A stretch of DNA of 7,833 bases, taken from the NCBI GenBank assembly GCA_026989995.1, contig JALSIO010000804.1, positions 1-7,833 on the forward strand, written 5' to 3'. This DNA is from Myxococcales bacterium (GTDB lineage: Bacteria; Myxococcota_A; UBA9160; JALSIO01). Positions 1 to 7,833 of this stretch are shown one piece after another. Within the stretch, counting starts at the first letter, position 1; each line of letters opens with the position of its first letter. The notes under the pieces are model-generated. The model ran no database searches. It was given only the letters and a program-made list of their open reading frames with translations, and was not told the origin of the DNA. The translations under genes were made by a program, and so were the position numbers.

Positions 1-1140
1 CATGCGGTCCATGACGGGCTGGGCACAGTGGTGCCCTGCGCGCACCGCCACCCCCTCGCGGTCGAGGATGGTGCCGACGTCATGGGGGTGGACGCCATCG
101 AGAAGGAAGGAGACGACGCCGCAGCGGATGGGGGGCGATCCCACGAGGCGCAGGCCGGGTACCTCCGAGAGCCGGGCGATCGCGTATTCGAGGATCTCGT
201 CCTCGTGCGCCGCGACGCGTTCCATGCCGAGCTCCATCAGCCACTCGAGGGCGACGCCGAGTCCGATCACGCCGGCGATGTCCGGGGTACCGGCTTCGAA
301 GCGGTGGGGCGCGCGGCGGAAGGTGCTCTTCTCGAAGGTGACCCGCTCGATCATCTCGCCTCCGCCGAGGAAGGGTGGCATCTCGTCGAGGAGCTCCTCC
401 CGACCCCAGAGGACACCCACGCCGGGGCCGTAGGTCTTGTGGCCCGAGAAGCAGTAGAAGTCGCAGCCGAGGTCCTGCACGTCCACGGGGAGCCGCGGGG
501 CTCCCTGGGCCCCATCGACGAGCACGGCGGCTCCGGCGGCGTGTGCGAGATCGACGATCTCCCGCACCGGAACCAAGGTGCCGAGGGCGTTGCTCACCTG
601 CGTCACGGCCACGATGCGGGTGCGCTCGCCGAGCTGCGCGGCCACCGCCTCGGGCCGGAGGGCGCCGTCGTCGTCGATGGGAGCGACGCGCAGGCGGGCC
701 CCCGTTCGCTCGCAGAGGATCTGCCACGGCACGATGTTGGCATGGTGTTCGAGGCCGGTGATGAGGATCTCGTCTCCGGAAGCGACCCGGATCCGCCCGA
801 GGGACCAGGCGACGAGGTTGATGGCTTCGGTGGCGTTGCGGACGAAGACCACGCCTCGGGAGGAGGGCGCTCCGAGGAAGCGCCGCACGGTCTCCCGCAC
901 CTCCTCGAAGCGGGCCGTGGCCCGCTCGGAGAGCTCATACACCCCCCGGTGGATGTTCGCGTAGCCACTCTCGTAGACATCCGAGATCGCGTCGATCACG
1001 CGCCGGGGCTTCTGTGCGCTCGCCGCACTGTCGAGGAAGGCCAGCCGCCGCCCCCGCATCGGGCGGCCGAGGATCGGGAACTCGGACCGCACCGCCGCCA
1101 CGTCGAGGGGAGCAGCCACGTGGCCGTGCGCGGCGCTCAC
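1..1140 (-). CDS. sufS: SufS cysteine desulfurase (C-terminus beyond the window)
   Basis: PLP-dependent group II cysteine desulfurase that converts L-cysteine to alanine and passes the persulfide sulfur to the SUF scaffold in the cytoplasm. 380 codons are present; family members are about 405-415 residues, so roughly 30-35 C-terminal residues lie beyond position 1. Seen in the translation: the N-terminal FLDSAASAQKP segment, the GLEHHANIVPWQ segment, the PLP lysine K235 in FSGHKTYGPG, and the RAGHHCAQP loop near the edge with catalytic C372, which matches the placement of C364 in E. coli SufS. The spacing of the RAGHHCAQP loop is that of SufS rather than IscS/NifS. The start is GTG at 1140-1138, overlapping the sufD stop by 4 bp (GTGA). 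The next in-frame ATG would cut off conserved N-terminal sequence. A G-rich stretch a few bases upstream is a weak ribosome site, so translation is probably coupled to sufD. The SufE/SufU partner is not visible and may follow to the left. Confidence 0.96.
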   Translation of the reverse strand, partial: MSAAHGHVAAPLDVAAVRSEFPILGRPMRGRRLAFLDSAASAQKPRRVIDAISDVYESGYANIHRGVYELSERATARFEEVRETVRRFLGAPSSRGVVFVRNATEAINLVAWSLGRIRVASGDEILITGLEHHANIVPWQILCERTGARLRVAPIDDDGALRPEAVAAQLGERTRIVAVTQVSNALGTLVPVREIVDLAHAAGAAVLVDGAQGAPRLPVDVQDLGCDFYCFSGHKTYGPGVGVLWGREELLDEMPPFLGGGEMIERVTFEKSTFRRAPHRFEAGTPDIAGVIGLGVALEWLMELGMERVAAHEDEILEYAIARLSEVPGLRLVGSPPIRCGVVSFLLDGVHPHDVGTILDREGVAVRAGHHCAQPVMDRM

Positions 1141-2461
1141 GGCAGACCCCCGCCCGTGATGCGGCTGCCGAGGGCGTCCGCCAGATGCTCGCGGAGCGCC
1201 TCGGCGGGCAGCGCGCGCAGCGCGCCGGCGAGAAAGGCCCGCAGGAGCAGACGCCGGGCATCGCCCTCGGGAAGGCCGCGGGAGCGGAGGTAGAACAGGA
1301 CCTCCCGGTCGAGCTGTCCGATGGTGGCGCCGTGGCTGCAGCGCACGTCGTCGTTGTCGATCTCGAGCTGGGGGCGCACATCCACCTCCGCACCGGGGGA
1401 GAGCAGGAGGTTCTCGCTTCGCTGCTCGGCGGAGGTCCCCCGGGCCCCGGGGTGCACGCGGACCAGGCCGTCGAAGACGCTCCGGGACCGGTCGGCGGCC
1501 ACCGAGCGGAAGATCTGGAGGCTGGATCCGTGGGGGGTCGCGTGCTCGACCCGCGTGCGCTGGGCGAGAAGCTCCTCGCCCCGAGCCGCACCGGCACCGA
1601 AAAGCTCGCAGCTCGCGCCGGGCTCGGCGAGGAGGACCCGGGTGTCGGCACGGGTGAAGGCACCGCCCACCACGATCGAGTGGATGCGCAGGCGGGCATC
1701 CCGGGCGACGGTGGCGCCCACGGCGGAGAGGTGGTGGGCCTGTTCGCCCTCGCGGAGGATGCGGACGAGGTCCACCTGCGCGCCGGGCTCGAGCACGAGC
1801 TCGGTCACGGCGTTCGTGAGGTTGGGCCCGGGCTCGAGGCGCACGTGGTCCTCGATCAGCATCACACGGCTCCCGGCACCGGCGAGGACCAGGGTGCGCG
1901 GCTGGGAGGCGAAGGGCTCGTCTGCGGCACGCCCGCCGGCGGGCTGCGCGAGGTGCACGAGATGGATCGGCTGCGGCGCCTGTTCCTGCGCGGCGAGATG
2001 GACGAGCGCACCGCCGCGGAAGAGGGCGGTATTCAGGTCCACGAGCGGATTCTCGCCCGGATCGACGTGCCGGCCGAGCTCCTGCCGTGCCGCCTCCCGC
2101 AGGGCCCTGGACGCCGCCTCGAGCTCTTCGACCCGGTGGGCGCCGGTACGCGGCTCGGGGGAGCCGAGCTCGGGCACGAGCCGCCCGTCGACGAAGACGA
2201 AGAGATTGCAGGCCCACGCCGGTGCGATGGCCGCCTCGAGCGCAGCCCGGTCGACCGGCGGGGCCTCGGCGGGCTCCACCAGCCGCCATCGCCGGCGGGC
2301 CACGGGTGCCAGGCGCGTGTAGCGCCAGGCCTCCTCCCGGGCGTCCGGCAATCCCCGGCGCGCGAAGCGATCGCGGGCCTCCTCGCGCCGGAGGGCGAGC
2401 CAATCGGGACCGGGCGCGAGCGGGGCCGGGCCGGCTGCCGTGAGATCGAGGGCCGGGGCGC

Positions 2462-2465
<4 letters not shown>
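1137..2465 (-). CDS. sufD: SufD, Fe-S cluster assembly scaffold subunit
   Basis: SufD pairs with SufB and SufC in the SufBC2D complex that assembles Fe-S clusters in the cytoplasm. The 442-residue product matches the family (E. coli SufD is 423). The N-terminal third (about 1-150) is helical and variable, with the typical EEAWRYTRLAP segment at 45-54. The rest is the beta-helix domain shared with SufB. Near the C-terminus, NDDVRCSHGATIGQLD places C376 and H378 where E. coli SufD has C358 and H360; H360 is needed for cluster assembly. FYLRSRGLPEGDAR at 391-404 is the conserved C-terminal signature. The ATG at 2465-2463 overlaps the sufC stop as ATGA, with GGGAG about 8 bases upstream. SufD was chosen over a second SufB because the N-terminal domain is divergent and the SufB core cysteine motif is absent. 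Confidence 0.96.
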
Positions 2466-4687
<2,222 letters not shown>

Positions 4688-4704
<17 letters not shown>

Positions 4705-5179
4705 GCTCGGCTCCTTCGCCCGGCTCGGCATCCTTGCGGATGCCGAGCTCGGAAAGGGGAATGATGCGCGCATCGCGGCTGCGCACGAGATCCCGAAGCG
4801 TGAGGCCCTCGAGGGCCTCACGCAGGACCTGGTTGATCTGCTGCCACGGGTCGCGGACGTGGCAGGTCGCCTCCTGGGGGCAGCGGCCGTCGGCGGTGCC
4901 ACACTCGGTGAGGGCGATGGGGCCCTCGAGGGCTCCGATGGCCTCGGCGACGGTGAGCTCCTCGGGTGCCCGGGCCAGGCTGTAGCCGCCGCGCGCCCCT
5001 CGCTGGGAGACGAGCAACCCCTCCCGTGCCAGGCGCTTCAGGAGCTTGCTCACCACCGGCAGCGGGAGGTGTGCGGCCTCGGCCATCTCGCGGGCGTTCC
5101 GGGAACGGCGGTCGTCCTGGGCGGCCAGATGCGCCAGGAGCACGATGCCGTAGTCGGTGAGCTTGCTGAGCCGGAGCAC
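4688..5179 (-). CDS. Rrf2-family regulator of the SUF operon (IscR-like)
   Basis: Winged-helix Rrf2 transcription factor, 163 residues. The opening [18 protein letters not shown] and the suf-proximal position fit the proteobacterial SUF-system regulator subfamily. The helix-turn-helix is about 28-52 ([22 protein letters not shown]) and the wing is GARGGYSLA at 61-69. Cysteines C93, C100 and C106, followed by H107, form a C-X6-C-X5-C-H pattern comparable to the IscR cluster ligands (C-X5-C-X5-C-X2-H), so it probably binds a labile Fe-S cluster and reports cluster supply. No upstream in-frame stop limits the start. GTG at 5179-5177 was chosen because it has a strong GGAGG ribosome site 6 bases upstream and gives the family's N-terminus. 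It is the first gene of the operon, so autoregulation is likely. What is inferred: the cluster ligand role and the regulatory target. Confidence 0.93.
4711..4716 (-). promoter_or_regulatory. Ribosome binding site of sufB
   Basis: On the minus strand AAGGAG stands 6 bases before the ATG at 4704, within the last codons of the regulator gene. It decides the sufB start, because the reading frame remains open upstream, and it suggests sufB can be translated independently of the gene before it. Confidence 0.85.
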
Positions 5180-5183
5180 GCGG

Positions 5184-5191
5184 CCCCTCCC
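5184..5191 (-). promoter_or_regulatory. Ribosome binding site of the Rrf2 regulator
   Basis: On the minus strand GGGAGGGG lies just upstream of GTG 5179; its GGAGG core is 6 bases from the start codon. It is the main evidence for the GTG start, since the frame has no nearby upstream stop. Confidence 0.8.
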
Positions 5192-5215
5192 GGTGCCTCG
5201 CGGGTGACGCGCGGC

Positions 5216-5244
5216 AATATATCGGACCAATCCGGTCCCGTAAA
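5216..5244 (-). promoter_or_regulatory. sigma70-type promoter of the suf operon
   Basis: Reading the minus strand, TTTACG (5244-5239) and TATATT (5221-5216) are separated by exactly 17 bases. The -10 matches the consensus at 5 of 6 positions and the -35 at 4 of 6. It is the only AT-rich spot in the region, and it predicts a transcript start near 5209 and a leader of about 30 bases before the regulator's GTG. The position ahead of a regulator-sufBCDS operon fits. Assignment rests on motif matching only. Confidence 0.75.
5220..5242. promoter_or_regulatory. Candidate operator palindrome in the suf promoter
   Basis: A 23-bp imperfect palindrome is centred at 5231. Its core arms are perfect, GGACC (5224-5228) and GGTCC (5234-5238) with a 5-bp spacer, and the outer TA/TA ends also pair; 7 of 11 base pairs match. 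It fills the -35/-10 spacer and touches both elements, so a bound dimer would block RNA polymerase. The adjacent Rrf2 regulator is the obvious candidate ligand. The sequence is not the AT-rich IscR type 1 motif, so the recognition is inferred from position and symmetry. Confidence 0.5.
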
Positions 5245-5406
5245 CCGGGGCCCCCGGGGGTGCGGGTCGCGGCCGAGGGTGCGGGAAGGGAGAAAAGAGG
5301 GAAGGACAAAGGTTGGCAGGTGGCTTCCCGGGGGGGCACTTCCGTCGCGATCTCGTGGTCGCCCGTGCTCGGGCCCCCACGCCGCCCCGGCGGCTCCGGG
5401 GAGGGT

Positions 5407-5440
5407 CTCGCCCCCGTGGGGGTGCATGCCACGGGGCGAG
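5407..5440. repeat. Strong inverted repeat / hairpin
   Basis: CTCGCCCCCGTGG at 5407-5419 pairs with CCACGGGGCGAG at 5429-5440, giving 12 bp with one bulged C and a 9-base loop (5420-5428) containing GCATG. The right arm's GGCGAG (5435-5440) can instead pair with CTCGCC at 5447-5452. No U-tract follows on either strand, so it is not a standard terminator. Its role is unknown. Confidence 0.55.
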
Positions 5441-5583
5441 CGGGTCCTCGCCACCGGGAAGACTGCCTCGCAGGTGCCGCCGACCGCCGGAAGGCCCGCG
5501 CCGGCCGCGGGATCCGAGCAGGCTCGAGCCTCTCGCGGCTGACCACACCATGAACCTCCGCTGAACGGGATCGGCGACCCCCG

Positions 5584-5610
5584 TCCACCGCGCGGGACCG
5601 GTGGAATACT
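5584..5610 (+). promoter_or_regulatory. Extended -10 promoter and inverted repeat of the kinase-regulator operon
   Basis: TGG-AATACT at 5602-5610 reads as an extended -10 element (TGn plus a 4/6 hexamer keeping the key A and T). No convincing -35 lies 17 bases upstream, as is common for extended -10 promoters. It predicts transcription starting at or within a base of the ATG at 5618. A 7-bp inverted repeat, TCCACCG (5584-5590) and CGGTGGA (5599-5605) with an 8-bp spacer, overlaps the promoter and could be an operator. Confidence 0.5.
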
Positions 5611-5617
5611 CTGTGCC

Positions 5618-6511
5618 ATGACGCGGCCCGCCCCCGGCTTCATCGAGCAGGCGCCCTCGCCCCTGCGCGTCTTCGCGCTCGTCCTCCTGCTCGTGTTTTC
5701 GGTGGAAGGGCTCATCATGCTGCTGCTTCCGCGGCTTCCGTCGGGGTGGCAGACGCCGGCGCGGCAGAGCCTCGTCGACGCGGGCCTGCTGACGGCCATC
5801 GTGGCGCCGGCTCTCTGGATCCTGGTGGGCCGGCCGATGCAGCGGGCGATCGAGGAGCGAAGCAGGCTCCTGCGCCGGCTGGCCGCCTCCCAGGAGGCCG
5901 AGCGCGCCCGGATCGCCCGCGAGCTCCACGACAGCCTCGGGCAGCAGCTCACCGCCATCGCCGTGGCGCTTCGGAACGCGGCAGACGAGGGGAGAACCGT
6001 CGCGGACGGCCAGCGGGCGCGGGTCCTCCGGGAGATGGTGGCGGAGGCGCACCGGGAGGTTCGGCGCCTCGCCCGCGGCCTGCGCCCTGCTCTCGTGGAA
6101 GAGCTGGGTCTCGCCGCCGCGCTCGGGCAACTCTGCGACGACCTTCGGAGCACCCATGGCCTCGAGATCCGCTTCGAGCCACCGGAGAAGGCGCCGCCGC
6201 GAGGCGATTCGATCGCGGAGAACGCCCTGTTCCGGATCGCCCAGGAAGCGCTCACCAATGTCCTGCGTCACGCAGGCGCTCGCTCCGCGCGGGTGCGCCT
6301 CGAGGCCGAGCGCGGTTGGCTCACCCTCGTCGTGGAGGACGACGGAAGGGGCTTCGATCCGGCACGGATCCGATCGGGACCGCACGGGTCGACGGGCCTC
6401 GGTCTTGAGGGGATCCGCGACCGGGCCTTCGTCCTGGGCGGGCGGTTCCGCCTGCGATCGACGCCGGGTTCCGGTACGCAACTGCTCGTCCGCGTGCCGG
6501 CACGGGCCTGA
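5618..6511 (+). CDS. Membrane-bound sensor histidine kinase, NarL-type (HisKA_3)
   Basis: Sensor kinase of 297 residues expected to autophosphorylate on H104 and pass phosphate to the response regulator just downstream. Two membrane segments (about 16-38 and 52-71) enclose an outside loop of only some 13 residues. The HisKA_3 dimerisation region contains ERARIARELHDSLGQQLTAI with H104. The ATPase domain shows the N box at 203-222 (ALTNVLRHAG, N214), the G1 box VEDDGRGFD around 239-247, the G2-type GSTGLGLEGIRDR at 257-269, and STPGSGTQL near the end. This kind of kinase resembles NarX/DesK-family proteins but lacks a large sensor domain. An in-frame stop at 5540-5542 bounds the start, and ATG 5618 is the first ATG. 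No Shine-Dalgarno sequence precedes it. The signal is unknown; an in-membrane or redox cue is possible. Confidence 0.93.
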   Translation: MTRPAPGFIEQAPSPLRVFALVLLLVFSVEGLIMLLLPRLPSGWQTPARQSLVDAGLLTAIVAPALWILVGRPMQRAIEERSRLLRRLAASQEAERARIARELHDSLGQQLTAIAVALRNAADEGRTVADGQRARVLREMVAEAHREVRRLARGLRPALVEELGLAAALGQLCDDLRSTHGLEIRFEPPEKAPPRGDSIAENALFRIAQEALTNVLRHAGARSARVRLEAERGWLTLVVEDDGRGFDPARIRSGPHGSTGLGLEGIRDRAFVLGGRFRLRSTPGSGTQLLVRVPARA

Positions 6512-6513
6512 GC

Positions 6514-7188
6514 ATGTCGGGCCGGATCCGTGTCGCATTGGCGGACGACCACGCGATCCTGCGAAGCGGGCTTCGTCTGCTGCTGTCGTCCCGTCCCGGA
6601 ATCGAGGTGGTGGGCGAAGCCGGGACCGCCGCCGAAGCGATTCGCGTCGTGGAGGAGGCACGGCCAGACATCCTCGTCCTGGACCTCTCGATGCCGGGTG
6701 GAAGTGGGATCGCGGCGATCGCGGAGCTCCGCCGTCGGGCCCCGGGCACGCGCATCCTCGTCCTAAGCATGCACGACGACCGAAGCTACGTGCAGACCGC
6801 CCTGGCGGCGGGCGCCTCGGGCTACCTGGCCAAGGCGGCGGCCGACGAGAGCCTCCTCGCGGCGGTCCGGGCCGTCCATCGCGGGGGCTTCTTCGTCGAG
6901 GTTCGGGATGGTGGACGGGACGTCTACCCTCCGCCGAGGGCGGAGCCCGAGGAGCCCGGGCCGCTGGCTTCTCTCAGCCGGCGGGAACGCCAGGTCATGG
7001 TCGCAGTTGCTGCCGGCCACACCAACCGCGAAGTGGCGGAGGATCTCGGGCTCAGCGTCAAGACCGTCGAATCCTACCGGGCTCGGCTCATGCAGAAGCT
7101 CGGGCTCGGCAGTCGGGCCGAGCTGACCCGGCTGGCCGTCGAGCTCGGCATCCTTTCCGCGGATCGCACTCCTTCCGACGAGGGCTGA
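6514..7188 (+). CDS. NarL/FixJ-family response regulator
   Basis: DNA-binding response regulator, 224 residues, normal for the family. The receiver domain (about 4-120) has the acidic pair D11-D12, the phosphoacceptor D57 in PDILVLDLSMPG, the switch residue S85 and K107. A 30-residue Pro/Glu-rich linker leads to a LuxR-type helix-turn-helix at about 152-210 (LSRRERQVMVAVAAGHTNREVAEDL, then the recognition helix in SVKTVESYRARLMQKLG). It starts 2 bp after the kinase stop with no clear ribosome site, so it is probably translated by coupling or re-initiation and is the kinase's partner. All phosphorylation residues are intact. Target genes cannot be told from the sequence; autoregulation or control of the downstream secreted protein is possible. 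Confidence 0.95.
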   Translation: MSGRIRVALADDHAILRSGLRLLLSSRPGIEVVGEAGTAAEAIRVVEEARPDILVLDLSMPGGSGIAAIAELRRRAPGTRILVLSMHDDRSYVQTALAAGASGYLAKAAADESLLAAVRAVHRGGFFVEVRDGGRDVYPPPRAEPEEPGPLASLSRRERQVMVAVAAGHTNREVAEDLGLSVKTVESYRARLMQKLGLGSRAELTRLAVELGILSADRTPSDEG

Positions 7189-7219
7189 GCACGGATTCGG
7201 GCCGGCCGGTCGGCCGCAG

Positions 7220-7252
7220 GCCCCGGCGGCGGTGCCGGGGCTTCCCCGGCAC
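7220..7252 (+). terminator. Possible terminator: two mutually exclusive GC hairpins
   Basis: GTGCCGGGG (7232-7240) pairs perfectly with CCCCGGCAC (7244-7252) across a 3-base loop. The same left arm can instead pair with GCCCCGGC at 7220-7227 to form an 8-bp stem (7220-7227 with 7234-7241). It lies about 30 bases after the response-regulator stop, the right place for a terminator, but no U-run follows, so intrinsic termination is uncertain. It may work with Rho or protect the mRNA end. Confidence 0.45.
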
Positions 7253-7267
7253 GGCCGGCAGGTTGAC

Positions 7268-7279
7268 CGGGAATTCCCG
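7268..7279. repeat. Perfect 12-bp palindrome upstream of the secreted-protein gene
   Basis: CGGGAATTCCCG is self-complementary. It directly follows TTGACC (7263-7268), a good -35 look-alike, but the hexamer 17 bases on (AGGGAT) is poor, so I do not call a promoter. It could be a protein-binding site. The rest of 7189-7437 shows nothing else I can name. Confidence 0.35.
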
Positions 7280-7427
7280 CTTCCCAGGGATCCGGGCCGA
7301 GGGGCATGATTCCCGGCGGCGGAGCCGGTTCGCAGGTGCGGCGAGGAAGTCGGCGCGCCCGTCGGACCGGGGGCCGCCCGAGGGCTCGAACACCGCCCCG
7401 GTCGGAGAGGCCGGGGCCGAGCTCGAT

Positions 7428-7440
7428 GGAGGATCTCGTG
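7428..7440 (+). promoter_or_regulatory. Ribosome binding site choosing a GTG start
   Basis: GGAGG at 7428-7432 stands 5 bases before GTG 7438. An in-frame ATG at 7426 overlaps this site and has only a weak purine stretch upstream, so GTG 7438 is the better start. Confidence 0.7.
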
Positions 7441-7833
7441 CCCCTTCCCGTCGCCACCTGCCCCACCCGCCGCCCGCGACCCTCGAAGGGTTCGGGCGGG
7501 CTCGCACGCGCCCTGCTCGCTTTCGCGCTGCTGGCGCTGCTCTCGCCGGTCGCAGCTGCTTCGAGCCTGTACGGCCCCCTCGCCAACTTCGACGTGGTCA
7601 ACGACACCGGTGACGACACCTGCGGCTTCGAGGTCGAGATCGAAGGGATTTCGGGCGCCGACGTCTACCGGACCTTCGCAGCCCCGTACATCCGCTACGG
7701 GGCTCCCCGGATCCTCGACGGACCTCGTGGGGTGATCGTTCGCTACGAGGCCGAGTGGGACGAGGAGGCCGGGGCATGGCTGCAGCGGACCCCGCCGGCT
7801 CCCCCGGGATACGTGCCCGGCCCGGACTCCTGC
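7438..7833 (+). CDS. Secreted protein of unknown function (C-terminus beyond the window)
   Basis: The first 132 codons of an exported protein; no stop is reached at the window edge. A clear Sec signal peptide is present: arginine-rich n-region (about 9-24), hydrophobic core ALLAFALLALLSPV (about 25-38) and likely cleavage after A41 (AAA before SSLYG). The mature protein opens with SSLYGPLANFDVVNDTGDDT, followed by CGFEVEIEGISGADVYRTF and a segment ending RYGAP. I recall similar FDV(V/I)NDTG proteins annotated only as hypothetical secreted proteins; no function is known to me. C62 and C132 could form a disulfide. The acidic composition suits an extracytoplasmic beta-rich protein, which is inference. 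Codon use is GC-rich like the neighbours. It is separated from the two-component genes by 249 bp and hairpins, so probably has its own promoter. Confidence 0.8.
   Translation, partial: MPLPVATCPTRRPRPSKGSGGLARALLAFALLALLSPVAAASSLYGPLANFDVVNDTGDDTCGFEVEIEGISGADVYRTFAAPYIRYGAPRILDGPRGVIVRYEAEWDEEAGAWLQRTPPAPPGYVPGPDSC

Larger units (their letters stand above)
5180..5617. other. Divergent intergenic region between the suf operon and the kinase gene
   Basis: Besides the two promoters near its ends, this stretch holds an uninterrupted 24-base purine run on the plus strand (5283-5306), a run of seven G (5330s), and a strong hairpin around 5407-5440. Open frames exist on both strands, but their translations are Arg/Pro/Gly-rich, match no family I recognise and lack ribosome sites, so I call no gene. 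I see no tRNA and no riboswitch I could name. Confidence 0.6.

Noticed and set aside
28..1293. A 421-codon plus-strand open frame opposite sufS
   Set aside because: It is the antisense shadow of sufS and sufD; its composition is unlike any protein family I know, while the minus strand encodes intact SufS motifs.
5440..5480. A stretch with CCGGGAAG and nearby GCCACC, looking faintly like a cobalamin riboswitch
   Set aside because: The other conserved cobalamin boxes and their spacing are absent, and no transport or biosynthesis gene follows.
5232..5601. The 9-mer CGGGACCGG is shared by the suf promoter (5232-5240) and the kinase promoter (5593-5601), suggesting a common regulator
   Set aside because: The same 9-mer also occurs inside sufD at 1483-1491 and 2405-2413, so in this base composition sharing is not specific evidence.
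7426..7437. ATG at 7426 as the start of the secreted protein
   Set aside because: It overlaps the GGAGG that is ideally spaced for GTG 7438 and has no good ribosome site of its own; it would add only four residues, so it remains a minor alternative.
6156..7613. A 485-codon plus-strand open frame across the kinase, regulator and intergenic region
   Set aside because: Out of frame with the two genes that show full kinase and response-regulator motifs; Arg/Gly/Pro-rich shadow.

Overview
This is a compact, very GC-rich bacterial chromosomal window (roughly 70% GC by eye, strong G/C bias at third codon positions) with two divergent gene blocks and the beginning of a third. No mobile element, CRISPR array, rRNA or tRNA was seen. 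Base composition, the suf-linked Rrf2 regulator and the NarL-type two-component pair suggest a high-GC proteobacterium or a similar Gram-negative. The sequence alone does not fix the taxon.

Block 1 (positions 1-5244, minus strand) is a SUF iron-sulfur cluster assembly operon in the order Rrf2-type regulator, sufB, sufC, sufD, sufS. It reads right to left and runs off the left edge inside sufS. Every junction overlaps: 17 bp between the regulator and sufB, then 4 bp (ATGA, ATGA, GTGA) between each following pair. SufS takes sulfur from cysteine, and the SufB-SufC-SufD complex receives it and builds the cluster. The regulator carries three cysteines like IscR and probably senses cluster status. 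A good sigma70-type promoter (TTTACG-N17-TATATT) lies 37 bp upstream of the regulator, and an imperfect palindrome fills its spacer, so autoregulation is likely.

A 437-bp divergent intergenic region (5180-5616/7) holds this promoter, a strong hairpin, a purine-rich tract, and the promoter of the next block.

Block 2 (5618-7188, plus strand) is a two-component pair: a short membrane-bound HisKA_3-type histidine kinase with almost no extracytoplasmic domain, and a NarL/FixJ-family response regulator starting 2 bp after it. The kinase has no Shine-Dalgarno sequence and a TGn-AATACT extended -10 element 7 bp before its ATG, so its mRNA may be leaderless.

Block 3 (7189-7833) has a 249-bp intergenic stretch with two overlapping, mutually exclusive GC hairpins and a perfect 12-bp palindrome. 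It is followed by the start of a secreted protein of unknown function, which runs off the right edge.

Nothing here is clearly a new system. The points most worth checking are the putative suf operator, the possibly leaderless sensor kinase and its own inverted repeat, and the secreted protein with the FDVVNDTG segment.
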